DNA of 64,000 bases from assembly GCA_907163345.1 (NCBI GenBank), contig CAJQUN010000060.1, positions 3,410,001 through 3,474,000 of the forward strand. The letters run 5' to 3'. The notes under the pieces are model-generated. The model was not told the DNA's origin, did no database searches, and saw nothing but the letters and a program-made list of their open reading frames with translations. Below are positions 25,001 through 35,800 of this stretch, piece by piece (position 1 is the first letter of the stretch; each line of letters opens with the position of its first letter). Source of the stretch: Haberlea rhodopensis (Eukaryota > Streptophyta > Magnoliopsida > Lamiales > Gesneriaceae). Position numbers and translations under genes: made by a program.

Positions 25001-28000
25001 TCAAGGTGTATGTGAAGTGTTGTGGCTAAAACAGGTTCTGGAAGAACTAAGCAGGAAGATGAACTTTCCATTAAGCTATATTGTGATAATAAGTCTGCTA
25101 TCAGTATTGTTCATAACCCGGTGTTGCATGAGAGGACCAAACATATTGAAATTGACAAACACTTCATCAAAGAGAAACTTGAAGAAGGAATAATCTGCAT
25201 TCCTTTTGTCCCTAGCTCATTGCAAGTAGCAGATATCCTAACTAAGGGATTGACAGGACAAAATTTCGAAGACCAAGTTCGCAAGTTGGGAATGATAAAT
25301 ATCTTCTTACCAACTTGAGGGGGAGTGTTGATAGAATGATAAGATTTAGGAATATTTGAATTAAGTTGATAAGATGTGTTTTATTTTAAATATGCAAGAT
25401 AAAGTATCTTAGAGATTTATTTAGATAGAATTGTTCTCTTAATTTATATCATGAGATGTAATCATATTTATTATTGAGAATAGAAGAACTGAATGTGATT
25501 AAAAGTTCAACTTCCCCAAACCCTATAATTCTACAGTCTTAATTAAAACTCTTTGGCCCTCTTTACGGTTATTTCCCATTCCTTCTACACAGAAGCTTAT
25601 TAACAGAGGAAAAAATTCCTAGATCCTGAATCATAGGGCTTTTTCTACTAGAAGCTACCATATGATGGAATCAATCACATAGCAATTTAATGTCGTTAGA
25701 ATAAACAACCAATCATCTAACAGAAATAAATTCCTTTCATAATTTATGCATCCACAAGGTCTTCCTTGCTAACTCTCACCAAACCTACTATTCCACATCA
25801 CATGCTCATCACAAAAGCATAGTGCTACATCACGTAGGTGGTTGTGGTGGAGCAGATGGAAGGAAGGATTAGTTTAAGAAAAGTCGTAAACATCATAATG
25901 TAATAACGTAATTGAGTTGTGGTGTATAATGAACGTGTAATATTCATATTCACATACCTGACATGCATCCAAGCCATCAGAATAGCCTCCAAAGTTCTGC
26001 CTTTCGCCAGCGCCACCAATCAAAACTTTCCTCAGCAGTTCATTTTCTTGTACCAGGCATCATTCTAGTTGTACCAGTTTGGGTCGTAGGAAGTGAAGGC
26101 TGAATATTTTCCCAAGAAGGATACTCAAGGTCTCGATCGAGCTCATAAGTCAAACCATTATCCATAGGTCTCTCATTGTTTTCTCCGCGTGTAACGAATC
26201 CAATAATATCAGGAGTACCTGAAAAGTCTCCTTGGTTATCTGTTAAAAGAAATTAAAGTGTACTGACATAAAAAATAAAAAGTTTACAATTAAACACTAC
26301 CACTTGAAAGTTGACGAGTATGAGTAAATAGCATTAAAAACAATGTATACTAGAAGCGCTCAAACAGCCAAACGAGACCAAACAAACAGATGCAGTTCCA
26401 GATAACAGGAGTAATGGTTGCAGCCAGATAACAGGAGATATGGTTGTGATAAAGAGAGGAGTAAAGTACATAACACATTACTTGAAGCAAGGACCGGATA
26501 GTAAGGAACTGAACCCCTTTCCATCTTCTGTACTGCAGGTGACTGTAACTCTGGAATAGACTGGAATCCTGGGCTTGATTGCTGCCGGTATGCTGCAGTA
26601 ACAAATTTTATCAATCAGAGAATGATGAGAAGACAAGATTATAGAAACATCGTAATTTACATATTAGGAAAAAATGTACAAAATCATCACATTATCTACA
26701 AAAATACAACAAAAGAAGACGGTTAAAAAAATGACAAATGTCCAGTAACAAAACCTGATTCAGCATCTTCATACTCCGTATTTTGAGAACCGCTAAGGCT
26801 TGTTGTATAAGTGACTGCTGATGCTCCTTGATAATCATAAGGTTGATACACAGAAGCAACAGAACTGTCTACCTCTGAGTTGGGCAGATTTTCTTCAGTT
26901 TGGATAGAATCAGAAATAATCCCCTGAGTCCCTGACACGATTGAAATTTGTTCTGTTCCCCTAGGGAAAAAGCAGAAAACAAACATAACAGACTTTAGGA
27001 AATTACAGTTGTACATTCATGATAGGATATGAAATACATTCTTCATACAATATTAGGTATTGAGGATGAAAGTCAAGTTCATATAAAAGAAACAATCCAG
27101 AACACCGTGAAAGCAGAAGCCCAAGGATTTAATAAAATGGAAAGAAAAATATTTGCCCGCATGTAATGCTTAAAAAATCATATTTATCAAAGTTAAAGCC
27201 ACAATGAATACATTCAGAAATCTTTTATTGATACTTAATTAAATATCCCTTCCAATTTAGCTGAAAACTAAATTCGATGATCAAATTTCTGTAGTTCACA
27301 CCAGACGATGCTGTAACATTGTACTAGATTTGATCTGACATATGAAAGATGATAGGTAATGTAGAAACATTAGTTCATTACCTTTACCTCCCGGTAATGG
27401 ACAAGAACTATGTGAGACAGCTCCCTGAGAAAGAAATCAATCATATGAAAAGAAATCATATTCTGCCAAGCAAGCTCCATAATGATAAGAAAATAAGTAG
27501 AATTCTGTAAAAGAAACTTTTATGCGTGCTGTAGTTAAAGAAGCATAAAAAAAGAAGAAGAAGAAGAAGAAGAAGAAGAAGCAAGATAATAATAATAATA
27601 GAAGAATCACAGCAATCTGATATTGTACAAGCAGTTAAATAATCCATCTCAACCATGGGTCACCTAAGGAAGTGCTAAGGGACAAAAATCAAACAGTTTT
27701 AATACTTCATGAGAGAGAACAACTCATCCCAAATAAGGCATGGAGCCTAAGGATCTATGAGCAAAATCATTAGGCCTTTTGTCTTCATAATGATAAGAAA
27801 ATAAGTAGCAATTCTGTAAGAATAACTTTTATGTGTGCTGTAGTCCATGTAAAAAGGCATAAAAGAATAATAATAATAATAATAATCGCAGCAGTCTGAT
27901 ATTGCACAAACAATTTAATACTTCAGCTCAACCATGGGTCACCTAAGGAAGTGCTAAGGGACATAATCAAACAATTTTAATACTTCATGAGAGAGCACAA

Positions 28001-30341
28001 ATCATCCCAAGAAGGGCATGTAGCCTAAGGTCTATGAGAAAAATCATTTAGGCCCATTGAATGGTTTATTCTAATATTATGGGGTTGAGAGACATACGAC
28101 TAGAACTTACTCTTCAAGCATCCAGTAGCTACGCCTTTGAAAATTCTCATTCTCCTCTCCATGAGCATAGTAGCAATGCAACACATCGATGCTTCCAGCC
28201 TGAGAAGGTATTTTCTTCTAAAAGTCAAGTCCAAATAATTTTCTAAGAATAACGGCTTCTCACATATCTTATTATATTTCAGTTTCTATGTTAAATAATC
28301 TGAAAGGGCAACAAACTTCGATGACTATTTCTGGATTCCAACACTGAAATAGAAAGTCATTCAACAAGTGACATCAAATAGAATCTACCTTCTCTTAAAA
28401 AAAGAAAAGAAATAAGAATCTACCTTGAGCCTTTCATGAGCCTCCTTTACTGTCTTCCCATCTTTCTTCTTTCTCCAACTATGCCCATCTTTTCGAAAGT
28501 ACCGCAGCACCTTTCGGTCAAAAAGAAAGAGAGATCCACCTGAATGAAAGGTGAAATAATAAATGAATACATATGACAATAAGTATAGAGGAATAATGAG
28601 ATATATTAACCCTCCAATCAAGCTCTCTTTTCATTTTCTATTTCAGTACTGGTGATAAAGTCGAGATCTATATATAACATATTTTGCAACAGGTTCAGAG
28701 TTGAGGATTCCAATAACCATGATAACGAAAGACCCAGAGGTACCTAAACCAAATCTCATATAAAATTTTCAGCCTATTTGAAGTTGGTTTATGGAAAGAG
28801 AATTTAAAGAAAACAATTTATGGAGAGAACCACTGCGATGGTCAAAGCAAGAATGGCGCTCTCGAATGAAGCTCCTTCAAGAGATACAAACTTTCACTCG
28901 GCACAAAAAATAAAAATGTAGCTGTAGTTCAACAAAATAATTTGTAAGCACGAATTTAAAAAAACAACGATCTGAACATGGTGAGTCGTATAACACAAAT
29001 TAAGAGAAGCATGTTTTCAAGGCAAAGTTATCTGTTTCAAGCTAATAATGATCATTTAATTGCAGAATAAAGAACAGGATTAGCCAAAATTTAACTCATA
29101 TTTTTGCATGTAACCAACCCAATAAACTTTTCATACAGTCATGGTAACTAGCATGCAGTACGCCTACCGTTCCCCATTTTACAGGCCATTAAGCTGTTTT
29201 GGTAAACCACGTGTTTTTACCTCATCCAAGAAGAAAACAAAATTTGAGTAAAAACACAGCAATAGAGAACTAACACAATGTGTTTCCATCAACGATCTGA
29301 ACATTAGAAAACAATAAAATAACATCAAAAGTAAACCAGGAAACTAGGACCACTTTCACCAAGAATCAAAGAATCACTCACTAAATTGGATAGATGGAAT
29401 TTTTCCCACAAGCAAAATACATGAATATTGTACTACGGTCTACGTACCACCTATTTGCATCCCATGAAACAGAATGATTTTCACACCCTCTCAGAAGAAC
29501 AAGTTCTCAAATTACGTTGACATTGTTTTTACTGAAACAACCAAGAGTACATTATCGCCAAAAAGTGTAGAGATAAGTATTTAACAAAACATGCAAGGAC
29601 TTCCCTTTTAATAAAGGAGAACATACCAATTACGAAATCAAAAGAATAAGACGAAGAAGACATTTGGTTCGATTACTTGTAAATTGTTATGTTAAGTGAA
29701 TTCTTATTCCAGTTTTTACTAGTTATATTGCCATGAAGTGTATGCCCGGGATTCACTAGTGCAGTTTAACTTGATTGACTGATTAGTTGTCTCATTTTTC
29801 ATCAAAAGCCATCACATTTTCATAAAATTGAAACAAATAAAATATTATGATAAATTTTCATGTTCATCGTGTATAACTAAATTAAATGTTCTAACAAGGA
29901 TTAATTTGTAATACAATATTTTAAACTGGTCGTTCCAAAAGTAAATACAAATGAAGTCGTACTTGGGGGTCTATTCGGAGGTTCTGAAGCAATGCGAAAC
30001 CGTTTGTAATTTTGAAGAATTTCACAAATCTCAGCAGGGCGTAGCCAGCGATGCTGTGCTTCCAACAATATTCGATCAATATCTGCATAAATGAAGCAAC
30101 TTACTTTATGAACTAGAATAACAGTTCTATATGAACTACTATGCATAAAAGAGGGGGAAGGGGCATTGGTAAAGGAATTTAACTTTCACATATGGATCGC
30201 CATGAAAAGGCAAAGGCTACACATGATGTATTCTTTGTTAAACATAAACTATCAATTATTGGTAAGTTACATTCCCAAAATAATCAAGGCGATTCTTATT
30301 GTTTCCATCAATATTACTGAAGTTTTTCATATTTCTTCCAT

Positions 30342-30389
<48 letters not shown>

Positions 30390-31142
30390 CTGAACGTAAC
30401 AAAATGTAGCAATTGGATTGCATAAGGAGATCGAGACAGAACTAACACTGTATGTACATTATGAGTCTCTAAATTTCTTTCAGTTCCCAGAGACTCAATT
30501 ATAAAGCCATTAACATGCAGAAACAGTCTGCTGGTAGGTGTGAGATAAGAAACAAACTGCTTAAAAGTGTTAAATTACTAGACAACAAAAAGATACAATT
30601 AAGCATTTGGCTTTATAGTTGCTGCATCAAAATGAATTCCATCAAAACATAATTTATTAGTTTTGACAGCTATGAAACCTTTACTAAACCCTATATGATT
30701 CAAACATCATAAAATCAGTCTTGCTTGAGTGTGCTGAAAATTTGAACATGTAAGATTTAATGCAGATCATGACACACAGAAAGGCTAGGAATTTCTCAAT
30801 GATCAATGCACGGGAAAAATCAATGAGCTAAATTTTGAATAAAAACAGATAGGCGCGTGAAATTAATCAATAAACATCTCTCTTCCATAATAACTCAAAC
30901 ATCAAACTTTCCACATGATGCTTCCACATAGGGGAGAAACTGGATGGGTGGGGAAGCTGGGAAGTAGGTGTCCCTCAATAACTCATGATGACGCATGCAT
31001 ACAAATTCATGAGTCAAAGATACCAATTATGAGCAATAATTTACACAAGACATGGAGTCCAAAAAATTAAAGTAAGAACCACAGAGTTAAAGGAAAGATC
31101 ACCTAATTGCGCATTGAGTGCACAACTCCGAGTCTCTGCCAT
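13038..31142 (-). CDS. CAMTA: Calmodulin-binding transcription activator (CAMTA1/2-like), with two frame breaks
   Basis: Thirteen exons, 5' to 3': 31142-31103, 30082-29963, 28539-28424, 28199-28111, 27424-27382, 26960-26755, 26592-26482, 26239-25958, 16742-16197, 16033-15384, 15090-14529, 14416-14093, 13148-13038. About 1065 aa, normal for the family. The CG-1 DNA-binding domain spans roughly residues 14-140 (HRWLRPAEICEIL, RKVLRYFRKDGHSWRKKKDG). A TIG domain follows (about 505-600), then ankyrin repeats (GWTALHWAALFGRERTVAFL, about 695-765), IQ motifs (AAVRIQNKFR, IKIQAHVRGHQVRKNY) and a calmodulin-binding helix (IIWSVGILDKVILRW). The C terminus with DDTLMM suits CAMTA1/2 better than CAMTA3. 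CAMTAs bind CGCG-type elements and couple Ca2+ signals to cold and defence genes. Exon 6 changes frame after GNRTNFNRVRDS, and exon 8 after TTRMMPG, where the original frame hits a stop. The exon lengths sum to 3200 nt, two more than a multiple of three, as expected for two 1-base insertions. Either sequence errors or a recently disabled gene; all other exons are open. Confidence 0.88.
16870..17518 (-). mobile_element. Copia-like LTR and leader remnant in CAMTA intron 8
   Basis: Reading the minus strand, a segment ending in TTTACA is followed by TGGTATCAGAG (17286-17296), the usual primer-binding site complementary to initiator tRNA-Met. The bases above 17297 are therefore the 3' part of a 5' LTR, with the ATATAATGG promoter-like stretch near 17355. 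Below it lies about 400 bp of leader with a short open frame (17330-17052) that matches nothing I know. The LTR is interrupted at 17518 by the next element. No gag-pol was found, so this is a fragment. Confidence 0.55.
17519..17922 (+). repeat. 5' LTR of the non-autonomous element
   Basis: 404 bp, bounded by TGTTATGGG and ACATAACA. Contains the duplicated words CTTGGGCTGAG(T/G) around 17703 and 17751. Confidence 0.85.
17970..18455 (+). CDS. Hypothetical 161-aa frame inside the non-autonomous LTR element
   Basis: Begins MTTIYFDSWFRREELREAQ about 47 bp after the 5' LTR, the position expected for gag. It is rich in charged residues and probably helical (EAEELVRERISDRLKKIL). I see no zinc knuckle and recognise no family. 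It could be a relic gag-like protein or a chance frame; further open but shorter frames follow (18600-18818, 19259-19765). Confidence 0.35.
   Translation: MTTIYFDSWFRREELREAQEAEELVRERISDRLKKILDSVVTRGEVRSHINPVRPLGFEQKLLRRFSQGNTHKTSDARGICEAVIHKEKESSSLTYGESLERLRQSLRKMEAIWEKPMVTVAQSFNADFKSNGEYKNPKHVNDEINNIEDEHVEGEPTPRN
19864..20281 (+). repeat. 3' LTR of the non-autonomous element
   Basis: 418 bp; the same ends as the 5' copy. Differs from it by small insertions (for example AGTAACGTGGAA near 19940) and scattered substitutions. Confidence 0.85.
20287..20541 (+). other. LTR-like fragment, continuation of the interrupted host sequence
   Basis: Lies directly after the ATATC duplication and ends AAGGTCGTAACA. 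Its organisation (GAGTGTC, CAATTC, TTTTC-rich R/U5-like part with AATAAA at 20422) resembles the LTR just before it, but it is not a copy of it. It may be a solo-LTR piece of a related element. Confidence 0.3.
20713..20921 (+). repeat. 5' LTR of copia element 1
   Basis: Starts TGTTGATAGAATG, ends AATTCTACA; followed at once by the primer-binding site. Confidence 0.93.
21383..25318 (+). pseudogene. Copia gag-pol polyprotein remnant (element 1)
   Basis: Domains occur in copia order but in several frames. Gag is at about 21383-22050 and seems to have lost its zinc-knuckle part. Then come the protease (SWILDSGATDHMT, near 22130), GAG-pre-integrase (LWHNRLGHLSFEYLKKL), the integrase core (IHSDVWGPW, FIDDHSRMTWV, NDNGREY, TPQQNGVAERK), reverse transcriptase (WVFNIKYNSDGSLERYKARL, LKQSPRAWFERF, VYVDDIILTGDD near 24360) and RNase H (DADWAGSNTNRRSTSGY, SSAEAEYRSMAQG, ADILTKGL). 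Stops and shifts occur in gag, after the integrase (about 22987), near 24057 and near 25020. No functional polyprotein can be made from this copy. Confidence 0.92.
25326..25535 (+). repeat. 3' LTR of copia element 1
   Basis: 210 bp; carries one extra A relative to the 5' copy plus four substitutions. Confidence 0.93.
27477..28056. repeat. Diverged tandem duplication (about 290 bp x 2) in CAMTA intron 4
   Basis: The two halves (about 27477-27780 and 27784-28056) share CATAATGATAAGAAAATAAG, the block around AACCATGGGTCACCTAAGGA, and TTTTAATACTTCATGAGAGA. Each includes its own AAT/AAG microsatellite. Lies wholly within intron 4. Confidence 0.85.
27551..27601. repeat. Microsatellites (AAG)n and (AAT)n
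   Basis: About ten AAG units followed by five AAT units, in the first half of the intronic duplication; a second (AAT)n lies at about 27865-27887. Confidence 0.9.
30345..30386. repeat. (CT)21 microsatellite in CAMTA intron 1
   Basis: An uninterrupted CT run; on the CAMTA strand this is (AG)n. Confidence 0.95.
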
Positions 31143-32179
31143 CACATAATCTAACAGAAGCTAATTCTACAGATGTTATTAATACTTCTATACGCACAAA
31201 GATGTGTATCCAAAATTACTCGCCGCCGGATCAAAAAGGGTTGGCCGCCAGAAAGTCCAGTGATTAAATAAGGTTAAAGCGATGAAGAATTAGGCGTAGC
31301 AAGAGCAAGAACAAAAAAGAAGGGGTTAAAAGGGTAAATGAGCAGTGTGGAGGAAGTAACTAAGAAAGTGAGCGAAGAGCCGCCCAAATGGAAACACGGT
31401 CAACCACCGTACGCTCACGCCTTTCGCTCCCTAATTTTTCGCACATTCCATTACAAAAATATTAATAAAAAAAAATTAAAAATTACAGAATATATAATTA
31501 TTTACTTTCGATAAGTAAATTAATATCTAAATGAATAATTATGTGAGATTTCCAAAAAAAAAATTTTATTAGAATTATGGAAATTTAATCTATATGATAA
31601 ATATATGATTTAATGATAAATAATGAACAACCAAATTGATTAATTATTTTGGACAGTCAAATCGTATTCCCTTGAGCATATCATTGACACGTTTTTAGTT
31701 TTGCTTGCAGTTTCCTATTAAATTGTAAAGAAAAGCTAGAGCATGAGAATGTAATTAAATGGAAAGAGATTGGGGCATGTTCGGGTCTTTTTTTGTTCAT
31801 TTCTTTTTTTAGTTCTTATGCTTATGGTCTATCGCAATCGGCATTTCTTGGTTTTTTTTGTTCATTTCTTTTTAAGTTCTTATGTTTATGGTCTATCTCA
31901 ATCCATTGAGATCAAAGACGGTTGTTACTGGATTGCATACACATGGACCATGACTTGACTGGCCTTGCCGATCGTCCTGTTAGCTTTCCTACATGTAATA
32001 GTTATTTAGCGTTATATTTTTTTGTCACTGGAATGTTTACTTGGATATTGGTTTCAAGTGCTATATGATGCAACTGCTCACGGGTCTTCATATTATTGTC
32101 ATGAAAATCAATTGCTTCGCATGGAAATCAAAGGTTATCCTCTATTTACTTATGATATGTGTATATTTTTAGCTACTAG
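31143..32179. other. CAMTA 5' flank and intergenic DNA
   Basis: The CAMTA 5'UTR and promoter should lie in about 31143-31450, which is less AT-rich than its surroundings. At 31790-31905 a roughly 65-bp segment (TTTTTTGTTCATTTCTTTTT through ATGGTCTATC) is directly duplicated. The rest is AT-rich with no coding signal. Confidence 0.5.
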
Positions 32180-32516
32180 AAAATGGACAGGATAGCCACT
32201 ATGCAGCTCATCGACAACCTGGAAAATTTGAAGGTTTCAGATTTTGGACTCGCGCGTTCATTTTCCAATGATCATAGTGCTAATCTGACAAATCATGTTA
32301 TTACTTTGTGGTAAATGTTGTCAGTTGGAAATTAATTCTTACCAATAACATGTATTATATATCTTGTATATCATTTACGTCAACCATTATGCAGACCTAT
32401 ATATTTGCTTCTTGGAGCCACAAATTATGGTCCAGCCGTTGACATGTGGTCTCTCGGTCGGTTGCATTTTGCTGAGCTTTCATCCAATGTTATTCCTCCA
32501 AGGCCTTTCATGACAA
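32180..32516 (+). pseudogene. CDKC-like protein kinase fragment, split by copia element 2
   Basis: Two short exon-like blocks match cyclin-dependent kinases of the CDKC (CDK9) type. One reads IDNLENLKVSDFGLARSFSN and continues to HVITLW, holding the DFG motif and activation segment (about 32210-32315). After an intron-like gap, LLLGATNYGPAVDMWSLG appears (about 32405-32460), followed by a frame break. The N-terminal lobe and the rest of the kinase are missing. The copia element at 32517 landed just past the second block. Clearly a non-functional fragment, possibly a gene piece carried by an older transposon. Confidence 0.75.
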
Positions 32517-32767
32517 TATTGGCATCAATATATCTACACAATTTTAAATTATATTCTTTCCTTCATTATATTATATCTTAACCTTCATTATATTATATCT
32601 TACCTTATGATTGTAGAGTGTATAGATCTTTTCCAATTGTATAGATCTTTTCCTATTGTATAAGGTTTTATTCTTGGCAAGTAGTGATAGGAAACCATGT
32701 ATATATTCTTCATTGATCATTGAATAAAAATCAATTCATGTCATATGTATCTTATTGTTATTTATCA
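32517..32767 (+). repeat. 5' LTR of copia element 2
   Basis: Begins TATTGGCATC, ends TTATTTATCA. Contains an internal duplication of TTCATTATATTATATCTTA. Confidence 0.94.
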
Positions 32768-32780
32768 TGGTATCAGAGCC
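32768..32780 (+). other. Primer-binding site (initiator tRNA-Met complement)
   Basis: TGGTATCAGAGCC immediately after the 5' LTR; primes minus-strand DNA synthesis in copia elements. Confidence 0.9.
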
Positions 32781-32850
32781 TAACCTGGTTATCTAAACCT
32801 TACTAAAATACAGCCTACCAGTCGTACCATTCTTCCCTTACGTCAAAGCC

Positions 32851-35800
32851 ATGGCCGACCATAATGACAAAGATAAAGGCGATAATAATTCCGGTGGAGG
32901 TTTGGTGATCGATATCATGTCACCATACTTCCTCCATGCATCTGATAATCCCGGGCAATTTTTCGTTGGTGAATTGCTACGGGATGGAAATTACGGTGAT
33001 TGGGTGAATGATATGAGTAACGCTCTATTCGCCAAAAATAAATTTGGATTCGTTGATGGCACGGTTGAGATGCCAAAAATGGATTCATCAGAGATTATGC
33101 ATTGGCGGCGTTGCAATGCCATGGTTAAAGGATGGCTTACAAGCGCCATGGATAAGGAAATCAGGAGCAGCGTAAAATATGCAAAGACCGCACGAGAGAT
33201 TTGGTTAGATCTAGAAGAACGTTTTGGCAAAGAAAGTGCGCCCAGAGCCTATGAGTTGCGAAGGGATTTGACATTGATGCGCCAAGACAACATGTCCATA
33301 TCAGCGTACTACACTAAACTAAGAGGTTTGTGGGAAGAAATTCATTCTGTCACACCCACACCTCGCTGCACATGCGGTGGATGCACTTGTGAGGTTGGAA
33401 AAGAACTTACTGCTACCAAGGAGTGGGAACGCTTATATGAGTTTTTGATGGGACTCAATGATGAATTCTCAACCGTGAAGACTCAAATTCTGAGTAGTAA
33501 ACCAACGCCCTCGTTAGGGGATGTGTACCATCTTGTTGCGGAAGAAGAGCAACGTCGGAACATCACAATCACACAAACACCAGCACCAACTGCTGCAGCC
33601 TTCCAGGTTCAGACGAGGCGTGAGGATAAACCAAATGGTGATCGTCGTGGTGAAAAGAAAGATGGCCGACGCTGCAGTAGGTGCAAGAGATCCAACCACA
33701 CCATTGATACTTGCTTTGAAGTTATCGGATATCCATCGTGGTGGAAAGGCGATAAAGATGGGGTTCGAAAACTTGCTGCACAACCGCGCACCGGATCTGT
33801 TGGACAACCACGTGCTGCTGCTGTTGGACTTGAAGGAAGTCCAATACCAGGAATTTCAAACGAGCAGTTTGCTAAATTACTTCAAGTCTTTCGCCCAACA
33901 AATAACGTTAATCAGGTGACATCGAATCCGGAGGCAAATATGACCGGTAAGATGTTCTTGGACAAACCATGGGTAATTGATTCGGGAGCCACGGAGCACA
34001 TTACTTATAACAAAGAAATCTTAAAAGACAGAATAGAAAATGGCGCTGGATTGCCAGTGAAAATACCGAATGATGATGCTATTCCGGTCCAAAGCATTGG
34101 AAATACACAGTTACCTAATGGACTTGATATTAAGCGCGTGCTACACGTGCCCGAGTTTCAATGCAATTTGCTTTCCGTGAGTCGCTTAACACGAGATTTG
34201 AACTGCTCAATGACTTTTTTCCCTGATTTTTGTGTCATGCAGGACTTACAATCGAGGAGCCTGATTGGGCTGGGTAAAGCATGTGATGGTCTTTATTGCC
34301 TTGAGCCCAATAAACGGGAAAGTGTGGCTTTATCAGTTTCTGTGGACTCCGAGACATGGCATAGAAGATTGGGACATGCTTCAGATATGGTTTTGCAGAA
34401 AATTCATTCCTTGAAGGATTATGGTAGTAAAAGTTCTTTTTGTGACTCATGCATACGAGCTAAACAAACTAGATTGTCTTTTCCCGTTAGCTCAATTAAA
34501 ACGAATTGTTGTTTTGAGTTAATTCATTGTGATATTTGGGGTAGTTATAAAGTAGCATCTTTTTCTGGAGCACACTATTTCTTATCTATTGTCGATGATT
34601 ATAGTCGTGCAGTTTGGGTATATCTTATGAAAACTAAAGCCGAGGTTGCTCATTTCCTAACTATGTTTTGCAATATGGTGATGACACAATTTGATAAAAA
34701 AGTCCAGAATTAGAACTGACAATGGGGTGGAATTTCAATCTCATCACATGATGCACTATTATAAAGAACATGGCATCATCTTAGAAACTTCCTGCACTTA
34801 CACGCCTCAACAAACGGGGTAGTCGAGAGGAAGCATAGACATATTTTGGAAATTGCACGAGCATTACGTTTTCAGGCCTCATTACCAATTGAATTTTGGG
34901 GAGAATGTATTCTAACCGCGGTCTATATCATCAATAAATTGCCTTCCAAAGTTATTAGAAATAAGACCCCTCATGAGATTCTTTTGGGAAAAATGCCATC
35001 TTATGATCATTTTCGGGTTTTTGGTTGTCTTGTATATGCGCATAACAATCGCAAACAAGGTGATAAGTTCGGTGAAAGGGGGAGAGCTTGTGTTTTTGTT
35101 GGATACCCTATGGGCCAGAAAGGATATCGTGTTTATGATTTGCAACATCACAACATCTGTACATCTCGTGATGTCACGTTCTTGGAAAATACTTTTCCAT
35201 TTAAGAACAATTTCGAAGGGCTCAATTTACATTTGGAAACGGGTTTACAGGAGGCACTCATTCACTTTCAGCAATCAAAGAACCACAATTTTTTTGATGA
35301 TGGATTTTCCTCTACTATTAGTCCAACCATGATGGACTCAATTGGGCCTAGAGACTTCGTCAGGCCCAGCACATGCATAACGCCTCCGTTAGTTCCATCT
35401 TCAGACAAGCCCACTCAGGTTGAGTCTACTGGGCCTTCTCTTGCTGACCCCTCTACTCGGCCGCACTCATCCCCGCTGCCACAACAGAATTCAGACTCAG
35501 ATTGTTGCATTAGAAAAAGTCAGAGGCATAAATCACAACCTAAGGATCTACAAAATTTTGAAACTGATTTGCCACCTTCTCTCGACCATTCACAACCCAG
35601 TCCAACGTCAGGAACCTCGACGGTATATCCTCTTTCAAACTTTGTGTCTTATGAAAAATTTTCTAAGTCTCATAAGGCTTTCTTAGCGGCCATCACTTCC
35701 CGTGATGAGCCCAAATATTTTTTCCAGGCTATTAAAGATCCTAAGTGGCAAGAAGCCATGAAAAAGGAAATTCAGGCCTTGGAAGAAAACGGCACTTGGT

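Larger units (their letters stand above)
20713..25535 (+). mobile_element. Ty1/copia retrotransposon in CAMTA intron 8, TSD GTCTT
   Basis: Complete but decayed element. Matching LTRs of about 210 bp lie at 20713-20921 and 25326-25535, with the exact 5-bp duplication GTCTT on both sides (20708-20712, 25536-25540). A primer-binding site variant TGGTACCTGAGCC starts at 20922, and the polypurine tract TTGAGGGGGAG ends at 25325. By eye the LTRs differ at four bases plus one indel, so this insertion is older than the one at 32517. It is transcribed opposite to its host gene CAMTA. Confidence 0.95.

Noticed and set aside
32768..32780. tRNA gene suggested by TGGTATCAGAGCC words (also at 45616 and 54658)
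   Set aside because: Only the complement of a tRNA 3' end is present, directly beside an LTR or viral start; these are primer-binding sites.
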